NCBI RefSeq assembly: GCF_025753795.1
Contig: NZ_JAOWPS010000001.1
Location: forward strand, 496,001 to 560,000
From: Mesorhizobium sp. YC-39
Lineage (GTDB): Bacteria; Pseudomonadota; Alphaproteobacteria; Rhizobiales; Rhizobiaceae
Direction of reading: 5' to 3'
DNA: 64,000 bases
A program made the translations under genes and the position numbers. Every line of letters begins with the position of its first letter. Positions within the stretch are counted from its first letter, which is position 1. The notes under the pieces are model-generated. The model made no database searches. It was not told the DNA's origin and was given only the letters and a program-made list of their open reading frames with translations. Shown here piece by piece: positions 1 through 8,346 of the stretch.

Positions 1-423
1 GCGTCGAACCAGATCGAACTGTCGAAAACCGATGTCGACCATGCTGGTGTGCCGCGCATCGAACTGCACTGGAAGAAGTCGGAGATGGAACACCGCACCC
101 TGCTGGAGGGATTGAGGTTGTTCGGTACGACGCTTGTTCAGAAGAATCTCGGACGGGTCCGCATCGCCGACTGGATCGTCAATGGCGGGGATTATCCGAC
201 GAATGAGGAACTGGCCGGCCACCACCATATGGGCGGTACCCGCATGGGCACCGACGCGACCAAGAGCGTGGTCGACGCCAATTCAAAGGTGCACGGCATG
301 GACAATCTCTATGTCGGCGGCTCCTCGGTGTTCTGCACGTCGGGCGAATGCAACCCGACGACGACGATCACCGCATTGGCCTGCCGGCTGGGTGATCACC
401 TCAGCAAGGTGATCGCTGTGTGA
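1..423 (+). CDS. GMC-family FAD oxidoreductase, C-terminal part (5' end outside window)
   Basis: The open frame runs in from the left edge, so only about 140 C-terminal residues are visible. They carry the GMC_oxred_C signature: HHHMGGTRMGTD, then LYVGGSSVFCTSGECNPTTT and a final ALACRLGDHL helix. In GMC enzymes (choline, alcohol and sugar dehydrogenases) this region supplies the active-site His and Asn and part of the FAD pocket; here the NPTTT segment holds the expected Asn. The substrate cannot be judged from this fragment. It ends 146 bp before the convergent phhA gene. Confidence 0.85.
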   Translation, partial: ASNQIELSKTDVDHAGVPRIELHWKKSEMEHRTLLEGLRLFGTTLVQKNLGRVRIADWIVNGGDYPTNEELAGHHHMGGTRMGTDATKSVVDANSKVHGMDNLYVGGSSVFCTSGECNPTTTITALACRLGDHLSKVIAV

Positions 424-569
424 TGGTTCGGCTCACATGACAGGGCGTGCCGGCGCTGGACGGCGCAGGCACAGCCGTCAGCTCAAAAGCCGTATATGGC
501 GATGCGCACCAGCACGGCTGCGGCGGCCAGCGCCACTTGCCCGGCTGAAAGCAGAGGCCGGCTGAGCTT

Positions 570-1403
570 TCAGACGGTTGCCGGGTCGAGCGCAGGCTTG
601 CCCCTGTTGCGTCCGACGATAGCGGCCATGTCGGCGGTCTGGAACGCGTCGCGCAGCGCGTCGAAGGACGGCAGCACGAAATAGGCGCGCTGGAACTTGT
701 CGATCTCGTAGCCGGTGCGCATCACCGTTTCCAGATCGAAGGGGACATGGTGGGCATCGCTGCTTTCGACGGCGAATTGCAGTTCGGTGAAGGACGACAT
801 CAGTCCGGCGCCGAACGCTTTCAGCGGTTGGCCGGCCTCCTGCATCAGCCCGTACTCGGCCGTATACCAATAGAGCCGGGTGATCATCTCGTCGCCGCCA
901 AGCGCGATCACATCCTCTGCCTTCTCGCCATACATCTGCATGAAATCGGCGAAGACCGGCTGCGTCAGCGCCGGCACATGGCCGAAGAAATCATGGAACA
1001 TGTCCGGCTCGACGATGTAGTCGAGCTCCTGACGTGTCCGCAGCCAGTTGGTGACCGGGAAACGGCGGTTGGCGAGGTGGTCGAAGAACGGTGCCGCGGG
1101 GATGAGACCCGGCACGGCGACGATCTCCCAGCCTGTGAGCTTGCGCAGCTTTTTGCTGACCGCGCCGAAATCCGGGATCCGGTCGAGAAGACCAAGCTCG
1201 GCGACGCCGTCGAGATAGGAATGATGCGCGAGCTTGCGCGTCAGTTTCGTCTGGCGGCCGCACAGCGTGCGCCACACCGCCTGTTCGTCGGCGCTGTAGT
1301 TGTACTCCTGCGCCACGGTGAAATCGGCACAGCAGACCGAATAGTCGCCACGCAGCCCTTGCGCCGCGCATTCCCTGGCGTAATCGGCAACGCTCATCGT
1401 CAT
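570..1403 (-). CDS. phhA: phenylalanine-4-hydroxylase
   Basis: Converts L-phenylalanine to L-tyrosine using O2, tetrahydropterin and non-haem Fe(II), the first step of aerobic phenylalanine breakdown. The frame shows the biopterin-dependent hydroxylase core: FHDFFGHVPALTQPVFADF supplies the two iron-binding His residues, and YTAEYGLMQE the Glu ligand further on. At 277 aa it is a single-domain bacterial enzyme without an ACT regulatory domain. I chose the ATG at 1403 because AAGGAG lies 8 nt upstream; a TTG at 1421 precedes this Shine-Dalgarno and is unlikely. It is divergent from an Lrp/AsnC gene across 141 bp, a usual arrangement for an amino-acid-responsive regulator and its target. Confidence 0.93.
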   Translation of the reverse strand: MTMSVADYARECAAQGLRGDYSVCCADFTVAQEYNYSADEQAVWRTLCGRQTKLTRKLAHHSYLDGVAELGLLDRIPDFGAVSKKLRKLTGWEIVAVPGLIPAAPFFDHLANRRFPVTNWLRTRQELDYIVEPDMFHDFFGHVPALTQPVFADFMQMYGEKAEDVIALGGDEMITRLYWYTAEYGLMQEAGQPLKAFGAGLMSSFTELQFAVESSDAHHVPFDLETVMRTGYEIDKFQRAYFVLPSFDALRDAFQTADMAAIVGRNRGKPALDPATV

Positions 1404-1544
1404 GGCTGTTCTCCTTCGCAATCATGGCCAGTGGGCTTCTCGCCAAAGACTACGCAAATCCGGCGAGGCAAATCAGCCTTGATGATGGCCCAAACGCAGG
1501 GTTTGAGGTAAAACTTACCACTTAGGAGCTGTCGGAGAGTGAAA

Positions 1545-2021
1545 ATGCCTCAGTTTGATGATTTCGAGATCAAGATGCTCGATATCCTGCAGCGCGACGG
1601 GCGCAAGCCGGTATCCGAACTGGCAGAGCAGATCGGCCTGTCGACGACACCTTGCGCTCGCCGATTCGAGGCCCTGCAAAGCGCCGGCATCATCAAGGGC
1701 TTTGCCGCCGTGCTCAGCCGCCGCGCCGTCGGTCTGATGGTCGAGGTCTTCATCCAGGTGCGCCTGGTCAGCCACAGCGATGGCTCGCCGGAAAGCTTCA
1801 TTGCCGCCGTGCAGCGCATGGACGAGGTCTCGTCATGCTGGACGATGACCGGCGACCACGATTTCCTGCTGCATGTGATGGTGCCGTCGGTCGACGAGCT
1901 CAATGCCTTTGTCATGCACCGGCTGATGCGGCTCGCCGGCGTGCGCGACGTCCACACGCAGCTTGTGCTGCAGAATATCAAGGGGCCGGGCCATGTCCCG
2001 CTCGGCCATCTCAGGAAGTAG
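1545..2021 (+). CDS. Lrp/AsnC-family transcriptional regulator
   Basis: A 158-aa protein with an N-terminal winged helix-turn-helix (LDILQRDGRKPVSELAEQIG, then STTPCARRFEALQSAGIIKG) and a C-terminal RAM/ACT-like effector domain (about residues 70-150, including VSSCWTMTGDHDFLLHVMV). Such proteins form octamers that bind amino acids. Being divergent from phhA, it probably responds to phenylalanine or another aromatic amino acid; that is inference. The ATG at 1545 is preferred over a GTG at 1539 because GGAG lies 7 nt before the ATG and only 1 nt before the GTG. Confidence 0.9.
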   Translation: MPQFDDFEIKMLDILQRDGRKPVSELAEQIGLSTTPCARRFEALQSAGIIKGFAAVLSRRAVGLMVEVFIQVRLVSHSDGSPESFIAAVQRMDEVSSCWTMTGDHDFLLHVMVPSVDELNAFVMHRLMRLAGVRDVHTQLVLQNIKGPGHVPLGHLRK

Positions 2022-2135
2022 CAGCCGTCGCGGAGCATTTCTGCGGAAAAGCTGCACGCAAACTGCTGAAAGGGGTCAATTCCGGATCCAGATCGCCGAC
2101 TAGGACATGCGGACCGTCATCGCGAAAGGTCCGTC

Positions 2136-3683
2136 ATGAAAATCGTCCTGATCAATCCGCCGCATACCGCCATCGGCAGCCGGGTACCCGACGACCATCT
2201 GCCGCCGCTCGGCCTGCTGGCGCTGGGCGGCCCACTGATCGACGCCGGTCATGAGGTGCGGCTGGTCGACGCCGAGTTCGGGCCGATGCCTCTCGCCACG
2301 CTTGTCCACGACGCCTTGAGCGACCATCCCGATTGCATTCTGATTGGTCATTCCGGTTCGACCTCGGCGCATCCGACGGCGTTGCAGATCGCGCGCATGA
2401 TCAAGGATCTCGGCCCGGCGACAATTGTGATCTATGGCGGCGTGTTCCCGACCTATCACTGGCGCGACATCCTTGCCGAAACGGACGTCTTCGACATCAT
2501 CGTGCGCGGTGAGGGCGAGGCGACCATCGTCGCGCTGGTTGAGGCGCTGAAAAAGCGCCAGCCGCTTTCCGATGTCGCCGGTATTGCCTTTCGCGATGAT
2601 TTGCACCGCCCCTTCGCCACCCAACCGGCGAGGACGATCGTCAATCTCGACGAATACCGCGTCGGCTGGGAGTTGATCGAGCACAACCGTTACAGCTACT
2701 GGGGCGGTAAGCGCGCCGTGGTCATGCAGTTTTCGCGGGGCTGTCCGCATCTGTGCAATTATTGCGGCCAGCGCGGTTTCTGGACACGCTGGCGGCACCG
2801 CGATCCCAGAAGGTTTGCGCAAGAGATCGCCTGGCTGCACCGGGAGCATGGCGTCGAACTGATCAACCTTGCCGACGAGAACCCGACGTCTTCGAAGAAG
2901 GCCTGGCGCGCCTTCCTCGATGCCATGATCGCCGAGAACGTGCCGGTGCTGATCGTCGGTTCGACCCGCGCCGACGACATCGTGCGCGATGCCGACAGCC
3001 TGCATCTCTACCGCAAGGCAGGCGTCATCCGCTGGCTGCTCGGCATGGAGAACACCGACGAACAGACGCTGCAATTGATCCGCAAAGGCGGCAGCACCTC
3101 GTCCGACCGCGAGGCGATCCGGCTGCTGCGCAAGCACGGCATCCTGTCGATGGCGACCTGGGTGGCGGGCTTCGAGGACGAGGGTTTTCGCGATCTTTGG
3201 CGCGGCTTCCGCCAGCTCATCGCCTACGATCCGGACCAGATCCAGGCGCTCTATGTGACCCCGCACCGCTGGACGCCGTTCTTCCGCATCGCCAGGGATC
3301 GCAAGGTGATCCAGCCGGATGCCCGCCTCTGGGACTATAAGCACCAGGTTCTGGAGATGACCCGGCTGAAGCCCTGGATGCTGTTCTTCAGCGTCAAGCT
3401 GATCGAACTGGCGGTGCAGTCGCGGCCGAAAGCCCTGGCGCGCATCCTGTTCCACAAGGATCCGGAGCAGCGCCATTCGATGCGCTGGTACACGCGGATG
3501 GGCCGCCGCGTCTGGTTCCGCGAAGTCTGGGGCTTTCTTGCTCGCGACGGCCGCCTGAAGGACGGCCCGACACTTGCCGAATTCTGGGGCGCGCCGCAGG
3601 ACGGGGAAGAAGAATCGATGGTGTTCGTGCACCCGGCGCGCAAGCTGACAGCGCCAGGGATTACGATTTCGCCGGGCGCCTGA
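2136..3683 (+). CDS. B12-binding domain radical SAM protein, BchE-like
   Basis: A 515-aa protein with an N-terminal cobalamin-binding Rossmann domain (residues 1-140: MKIVLINPPHT, IGHSGSTSAHPTAL, IYGGVFPTYHW, DIIVRGEGE) followed by a radical SAM domain with the cluster motif CPHLCNYCGQ (CxxxCxxC) near residue 204. The residues after the cluster (GFWTRWRHRDPRRFAQEI) resemble BchE, the anaerobic Mg-protoporphyrin monomethyl ester cyclase, but no other bacteriochlorophyll gene is visible, so the substrate is unknown. Some other class B radical SAM methylase or cyclase is equally possible. It precedes a RidA-family gene, from which it is separated by three palindromes. Cobalamin dependence is inferred from the domain only. 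Confidence 0.8.
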   Translation: MKIVLINPPHTAIGSRVPDDHLPPLGLLALGGPLIDAGHEVRLVDAEFGPMPLATLVHDALSDHPDCILIGHSGSTSAHPTALQIARMIKDLGPATIVIYGGVFPTYHWRDILAETDVFDIIVRGEGEATIVALVEALKKRQPLSDVAGIAFRDDLHRPFATQPARTIVNLDEYRVGWELIEHNRYSYWGGKRAVVMQFSRGCPHLCNYCGQRGFWTRWRHRDPRRFAQEIAWLHREHGVELINLADENPTSSKKAWRAFLDAMIAENVPVLIVGSTRADDIVRDADSLHLYRKAGVIRWLLGMENTDEQTLQLIRKGGSTSSDREAIRLLRKHGILSMATWVAGFEDEGFRDLWRGFRQLIAYDPDQIQALYVTPHRWTPFFRIARDRKVIQPDARLWDYKHQVLEMTRLKPWMLFFSVKLIELAVQSRPKALARILFHKDPEQRHSMRWYTRMGRRVWFREVWGFLARDGRLKDGPTLAEFWGAPQDGEEESMVFVHPARKLTAPGITISPGA

Positions 3684-3707
3684 CCGGCTCTGGCCAATTT
3701 CATAAAA

Positions 3708-3773
3708 CATACGCAACGTATGCGTATTGACATACGGAACGTATGCACCCACTTCGGGGATACGGGGCGTATG
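3708..3773. promoter_or_regulatory. three tandem 15-bp palindromes (operator array)
   Basis: Three copies of one palindrome lie in the 133-bp gap before the RidA gene. Copies at 3708-3722 (CATACGCAACGTATG) and 3731-3745 (CATACGGAACGTATG) are perfect CATACG-N3-CGTATG; 3759-3773 (GATACGGGGCGTATG) has one arm mismatch. Start-to-start spacing is 23 and 28 bp. A TTGACA hexamer at 3727-3732 overlaps the start of copy 2; I see no convincing -10 at the right distance. The layout fits a multi-site repressor operator. No regulator gene is adjacent, so the protein is unknown. Confidence 0.75.
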
Positions 3774-3816
3774 TCAATGACCGCCCCGGCCTGCCTTGTT
3801 TGAAACGGAGTGAATA

Positions 3817-4215
3817 ATGACCAAACGCGACGCGATCTTCCCTGCCGGTCGGCAGGCCCTCTACGAGATCAACCGCTATTCGGCGGCGATCCGCTCGGGC
3901 GACTTTCTGTTCGTCTCGGGCCAGGTCGGCAGCCGCGAGGACGGGTCGCCCGAGCCGGTCTTTGAAAAGCAGGTCCAGCTTGCCTTCGACAATCTCGCGG
4001 CAGTGCTGAAGGCCGCCGGCTGCACGTTTGACGACATCGTTGACGTGACCACTTTCCACACCGATCCAGCCGCGCAGTGGAACGCGATTAACGCCGTTCG
4101 GCTGAAGGCGATCGGTGAACCGCCCTACCCGAACTGGACCGCAGTGGGGGTGAATTGGCTGGCGGGCTTCGATTTTGAAATAAAGGTCATCGCGCGCCTT
4201 CCCCAGCCCAGCTGA
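3817..4215 (+). CDS. RidA/YjgF/UK114-family protein, probably not an imine deaminase
   Basis: A 132-aa single-domain protein of the Rid superfamily (SGQVGSREDG, VFEKQVQLAFDNLAAVLKAAG, then PPYPNWTAVGVNWLAGFDFEIKVIA). True RidA enzymes have a conserved Arg in the penultimate strand (an ARxAV-like context) that binds the carboxylate of the 2-imino acid; here the equivalent stretch reads NWTAVGV with no Arg. That points to a Rid4-7-type subfamily of unclear role. The ATG has GGAG 6 nt upstream. Expression is probably controlled by the palindrome array just upstream. It is convergent with argB. Confidence 0.85.
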   Translation: MTKRDAIFPAGRQALYEINRYSAAIRSGDFLFVSGQVGSREDGSPEPVFEKQVQLAFDNLAAVLKAAGCTFDDIVDVTTFHTDPAAQWNAINAVRLKAIGEPPYPNWTAVGVNWLAGFDFEIKVIARLPQPS

Positions 4216-4252
4216 TCGGCTGGCGGGCGAGCGACCAAGGGGCCGCTGCCAC

Positions 4253-5152
4253 TCACGGCACGATCAGCGTGCCGGCGCCGTGTTCGGTGAACAGTTCGAG
4301 CAGCACCGAATGCGGCGTCTTGCCGTTCAGGATGACGACGCCTTCGACGCCGCGCTCGATCGCCTCGATGCAGGTCTCGACCTTGGGGATCATGCCGCCA
4401 GACACCGTGCCGTCCTTGATCAGGGCTTTCGCCTCGGCGACCGTCAATTCGTCGATCAGCTTCTTGTTCTTGTCGAGCACGCCGGGCACGTCGGTGAGGA
4501 ATAGCAGGCGTGTCGCCTGGCAGGCACCGGCGATAGCACCGGCAAAGGTGTCGGCATTGATGTTGTAGGTGTGGCCGTCGCGGCCGGGCGCCACCGGCGC
4601 CAGCACCGGGATCATTTCGGAACGCGCCAGAAGGTCGAGCAATGTGCGGTCGACCTCGACCGGCTCGCCAACGAAGCCGAGATCGAGCACGCGCTCGATA
4701 TTGGAGTCCGGATCGATCATGGTCTTGCGCGCCTTTTCGGCGAAAACCATGTTGCCATCCTTGCCGCATAAGCCGATCGCCCACTCGCCCTCGGCGTTGA
4801 TCAGCGCGACGATCTCCTTGTTGATCGAGCCGGCCAGCACCATCTCGACGATCTCGACGGTCTTCTGGTCGGTGACGCGCAGGCCGCCCTCGAACTTCGA
4901 TTCGATGCCCATCTTGGTCAGCATCGCGCCGATCTGCGGCCCGCCGCCATGCACAACGATCGGGTTGACGCCGGATTGCTTCAACAGCGCGATGTCGCGG
5001 GCAAAAGCCTTGCCGAGCTCAATGTCGCCCATGGCGTGGCCGCCATATTTCACCACCACCGTCTTGTTCTCGTAGCGCTGCATATAGGGCAACGCCCGCG
5101 AAAGCAGCGCGGCCTGCATTTCGGCGGTGGCGGCGATGTCCGTCATCGACAT
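4253..5152 (-). CDS. argB: acetylglutamate kinase
   Basis: Phosphorylates N-acetyl-L-glutamate with ATP, the second step of arginine biosynthesis, in the cytoplasm. At 299 aa it has full length, with the amino acid kinase motifs [11 protein letters not shown] (phosphate-binding glycine-rich loop) and [13 protein letters not shown] (substrate loop), and a C-terminal [16 protein letters not shown] segment. The extra N-terminal helix (residues 1-25, before [10 protein letters not shown]) is the feature that makes hexameric, arginine-inhibited enzymes. In rhizobia this gene commonly follows engB/yihA; here 8.5 kb of other genes separate them. Confidence 0.97.
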   Translation of the reverse strand: MSMTDIAATAEMQAALLSRALPYMQRYENKTVVVKYGGHAMGDIELGKAFARDIALLKQSGVNPIVVHGGGPQIGAMLTKMGIESKFEGGLRVTDQKTVEIVEMVLAGSINKEIVALINAEGEWAIGLCGKDGNMVFAEKARKTMIDPDSNIERVLDLGFVGEPVEVDRTLLDLLARSEMIPVLAPVAPGRDGHTYNINADTFAGAIAGACQATRLLFLTDVPGVLDKNKKLIDELTVAEAKALIKDGTVSGGMIPKVETCIEAIERGVEGVVILNGKTPHSVLLELFTEHGAGTLIVP

Positions 5153-5248
5153 GGTTCCCGGCTTACTGGAAAGGACGGCGGCGTCTTAGCCGGAATTACG
5201 GCAGGCCGCAAACGGCTTTGCTGTCACAATGATGAAATCGCCCTGCCG

Positions 5249-6745
5249 TCAGGCCGGCACCTTGAGCGGCGGCCGCCGCGTCAGCCACCCCGAGATCTTC
5301 TCCATCTGCGCGGCGAAGGACAAAAGTGTCTCCTCGTCGCCGGGGCGGCCGGCGGCCTGGATGCCGAGTGGCAGCCCGGCCTCGGTAACATGGACAGGCA
5401 GCGCGATCGACGGCTGGCCGCTGACATTCTGGATCGCCGGCCAATGGGTGAACCACAGGCTCTTGTCCATCAATTGGCCGAGCAGCGGTTTGAACTTCAA
5501 AAGGCGGGTGAGATGCAGCCTGTCCAGCATATTCTCGATGAACTCATCGGCACCCTTCGGATCCATGGCGCCGCAGGCCAGCGGCGGGTGGGCAATGATG
5601 GGCATCAGCACGGCGTCATATTGCGCGGTTTCGCTGATCAGCCGGCGCGATGTGGCGTGCAGCCGCTGCAGGCCGGCATAGATCTCGCCGGCCGAGGCGA
5701 TTTCACCGAGCCGGCCGATCACACGCGTGGCACGTTCGAGGTCACCGGAAACGGAGCGACCGACGCGCGCGCCTTCAAGGCGCATCATGCCCGCCACCGC
5801 CGCCGCAACGGTCTTGCAGAAATCGGCCATGAAATCGCGATCGATATAGGGCAGGTCGATCTCCTCGGTGGTGTGGCCGCCTTCGCGCGCCAGCGCCACG
5901 GCCGTGTCCAGCGCCGTCTGTGTCTCGGCCGATATCGGCAGGTCAAGCGGCGATTTCCGATAGACGGCGAGCTTGAGCTTGCCGGGGTCGCGCACTGCCG
6001 CGGCGGCAAACGTGCCCTTCGGCGGTGGCGCCGCATAGGGCGACAGCGGATCGGGTCCGTGGGTGAGATCAAGCAGCAGGGCCGAATCCCGGACCGAGCG
6101 GGCAAGCCCGTGGTCGACGACCAGGCCGTACCAGCTTTCGGTGACCAGCGGCGTCAGCGGCACGCGGCCGCGCGCGGTTTTCAGCCCGACCAGCCCGGTG
6201 CAGGCGGCCGGAACGCGGATCGACCCGCCGCCGTCCGAGGCATGCGCCACAGGCACGACGCCGGCCGCGACCAGCGCCGCGGCACCCCCAGACGAGCCGC
6301 CGCTGGTATGCGCCGTGTTCCACGGATTGCGGGTAATGCCGAAAGCGGCCGATTCAGTCATCAGTCTCAGCCCGTGTTCGGGCGAGGTGCTGGTGGCGAT
6401 CGGGACAAGGCCGGCGGCCAGATGGCGTTCGGTCATCACCGAGTTGAAGTCGGCGGTGAAGGGAGGAATGCGGCTGCCAGAATGCGTCGGCACCCCCTTT
6501 ATGGCGATGCCGAGATCCTTGATCGCAAAGGGCACGCCGGCGAGCGGCAGATTGCTGTCGATGGTTTTCGCCCGCACCCGCGCCGCCTCATAAAGCGGCT
6601 CGGCGATGGCGTTGATATCCGCACGCGTGGCCTCGGCCCGGGCAATTGCCGCATCGACAAGCTCCGGCGCCGAAATCTCGCCCTTGCGCACTAGGCTGGC
6701 CAGGCCGGTTGCATCATGCTCCCACAGGGCTTGTTCGACCGACAT
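5249..6745 (-). CDS. amidase signature family hydrolase
   Basis: About 498 aa with the amidase signature fold: catalytic Lys in PFAIKDLG, the Ser-rich block TSGGSSGGAAALVAAGVVP holding the cis-Ser, and the nucleophile Ser in DGGGSIRVPAACTGLVGLK. It hydrolyses a carboxamide; the substrate is not predictable, and GatA is unlikely because no gatB or gatC is nearby. I place the start at the ATG at 6745, giving MSVEQALWEHDATGLASLV; an upstream TTG at 6796 would add 17 residues of atypical sequence. It is divergent from the ECF sigma gene. Confidence 0.88.
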   Translation of the reverse strand: MSVEQALWEHDATGLASLVRKGEISAPELVDAAIARAEATRADINAIAEPLYEAARVRAKTIDSNLPLAGVPFAIKDLGIAIKGVPTHSGSRIPPFTADFNSVMTERHLAAGLVPIATSTSPEHGLRLMTESAAFGITRNPWNTAHTSGGSSGGAAALVAAGVVPVAHASDGGGSIRVPAACTGLVGLKTARGRVPLTPLVTESWYGLVVDHGLARSVRDSALLLDLTHGPDPLSPYAAPPPKGTFAAAAVRDPGKLKLAVYRKSPLDLPISAETQTALDTAVALAREGGHTTEEIDLPYIDRDFMADFCKTVAAAVAGMMRLEGARVGRSVSGDLERATRVIGRLGEIASAGEIYAGLQRLHATSRRLISETAQYDAVLMPIIAHPPLACGAMDPKGADEFIENMLDRLHLTRLLKFKPLLGQLMDKSLWFTHWPAIQNVSGQPSIALPVHVTEAGLPLGIQAAGRPGDEETLLSFAAQMEKISGWLTRRPPLKVPA

Positions 6746-6870
6746 TCCTGCGTCCCCACCATTGGCAAAGCTAGCTTGCGGCAGTTTCCTTGGCAATCGA
6801 AGTACAAATGCCGGCGTATGGAAGCGTTCGGCCGTTGCAAATACATTGCAATCTTCTAATTTGGCAGCCG

Positions 6871-7410
6871 ATGACGCCGCAGGACATCACCAAGCTGATT
6901 GTCCGGACTTCGATGAAGGATCGGGCCGCGTTCGATCTGCTCTACCGGCAGACCAGCGCGAAACTTTTCGGCGTCTGCCTTCGTGTATTGAATGACCGGG
7001 GAGAAGCTGAAGAGGCGCTGCAAGAGGTCTTCGTCAAGATATGGACGAAGGCGGATCGCTTTGCTGTCTCGGATCTGAGCCCGATCTCCTGGCTGGTGGC
7101 CATAGCGCGCAATCATGCGATCGATCGCATCAGGGCGCGCCGCAAGCCCACCGCAGATATCGACGCCGCGCTCGACGTGGCCGATCCGGCGCCGGGACCG
7201 GAGGCCATGGTTGTGGCGGGCGGTGAAGCCGAGCGCATCTATCATTGTCTCGATGAATTGGAAAAAGACCGGGCGGCGGCCGTCCGGGGCGCCTATTTGA
7301 ATGGCGAAAGCTATGCCGAACTGGCGGAGCGCCATGGCGTGCCGTTGAACACGATGCGGACCTGGCTGCGGCGCAGTCTGCTGAAACTGAGAGAATGCCT
7401 GGAAAGATGA
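6871..7410 (+). CDS. ECF sigma factor, SigK-like
   Basis: A 179-aa RNA polymerase sigma-70 factor of the extracytoplasmic-function type. Region 2 is seen in AFDLLYRQTSAKLFGVCLRVL and EALQEVFVKIWTKADRF, and region 4 in YLNGESYAELAERHGVPL followed by NTMRTWLRRSLLKLRECLE. It probably recruits polymerase to its own promoter and that of the fasciclin gene. The start at 6871 (MTPQDITKLI) fits the family length; the longer frame from 6790 would begin in the promoter area. It overlaps the anti-sigma gene by an ATGA junction, so the two are translationally coupled. Confidence 0.92.
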   Translation: MTPQDITKLIVRTSMKDRAAFDLLYRQTSAKLFGVCLRVLNDRGEAEEALQEVFVKIWTKADRFAVSDLSPISWLVAIARNHAIDRIRARRKPTADIDAALDVADPAPGPEAMVVAGGEAERIYHCLDELEKDRAAAVRGAYLNGESYAELAERHGVPLNTMRTWLRRSLLKLRECLER

Positions 7411-8123
7411 CGCTGGCAGAGGACAACGGACCGGAACGTGGAGGCGACGACCTGCTTGCCGCCGAATACGTTCTTGGCGTTCTGGCGAACGATGAGCGCC
7501 AGATTGCGTCCCGTCGCGTCGATACTGAATCCACCTTCGCCCGCCTCGTCGATACCTGGGAAGTATACTTTTCGCCTCTCGCCAACGCCTATGCGGCGGT
7601 GGAGCCTTCAGCTTCCGTCAAGGTGGCCATCGATCGGCGGCTGTTTGCCTCGACGCCAGCCAGGTCCGCCGAACCTCGGACCGGCCTCTGGGCGAGTCTC
7701 GGTTTTTGGCGCGGCCTTGCCACCGCGGCGCTGGCAGCGCTGGCGATCTATATCGCCGTCCCCTATGTCAGCCCGCCGGTTGAGCAGGAGCGGCTTGTCG
7801 CCTCGCTGGCCGCTGACGGCAGCGATGTCAAATATCTCGTCGTCTATGATGCGGCCAGGCACGATGTCGGCCTCTCCCACGTTTCGGGCGAGCGCGCCGC
7901 CGGCAAGGATTTCGAGCTGTGGATGATCGAGGGCAACAACAAGCCGGTCTCGATGGGCGTCATCCCGGCCGGCGCGGCCACGCACCTCACAGTGTCGCCA
8001 GCCGTGCAGCAGAAGCTTGCGCAAGGCGCCGTGCTCGCGGTCAGCGTCGAGCCGACTGGCGGTTCGCCGACTGGCCAGCCGACCGGTCCCGTGGTCGCGG
8101 CGGGTGATCTGAAGGGCATCTGA
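7407..8123 (+). CDS. anti-sigma factor, RskA-type
   Basis: About 238 aa with a cytoplasmic N-terminal anti-sigma segment (DLLAAEYVLGVLANDER, the usual start of RskA/ChrR-like zinc-free anti-sigma domains), one transmembrane helix near residues 95-115 (GLATAALAALAIYIAVPYV) and a periplasmic RskA domain (YLVVYDAARHDVGLSH, KDFELWMIEGNNKPVSMGV). It should hold the upstream ECF sigma factor at the membrane until regulated proteolysis or a periplasmic signal releases it. The ATG at 7407 overlaps the sigma stop (ATGA); an in-frame ATG at 7395 is possible. Confidence 0.9.
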   Translation: MTLAEDNGPERGGDDLLAAEYVLGVLANDERQIASRRVDTESTFARLVDTWEVYFSPLANAYAAVEPSASVKVAIDRRLFASTPARSAEPRTGLWASLGFWRGLATAALAALAIYIAVPYVSPPVEQERLVASLAADGSDVKYLVVYDAARHDVGLSHVSGERAAGKDFELWMIEGNNKPVSMGVIPAGAATHLTVSPAVQQKLAQGAVLAVSVEPTGGSPTGQPTGPVVAAGDLKGI

Positions 8124-8346
8124 CGGCTCTAGTCCCATTTCCGCTGAGATTCATAGATTCTAAGTCTATCTTCTGTTGCGTCGCGCTCTCGCAAGCATAA
8201 ATTGCGAGGTGTCGTTCGTTCAAAAATCCTGCTTGCGTTTGCGATAAAATGAAATTTTTTGCTGAGCGCCGAAACTCATCCGATTACACCTCGTATCTCC
8301 CTGTGTTCCCGAAAGAGGCGAACAATAACCTGAGGAGATTGAAACA

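Noticed and set aside
478..569. Hydrophobic stretch after the phhA stop (LLSAGQVALAAAAVLVRIAI)
   Set aside because: In frame with phhA beyond its stop but without a start codon or ribosome site; too short to support as a gene.
2100..3752. 550-codon minus-strand frame opposite the radical SAM gene
   Set aside because: Composition is Arg/Ala/Pro-rich without any family motif, and it mirrors a strongly supported gene on the other strand. High-GC codon bias creates such frames.
4949..6694. 581-codon plus-strand frame opposite argB and the amidase
   Set aside because: Antisense shadow of two recognised genes.
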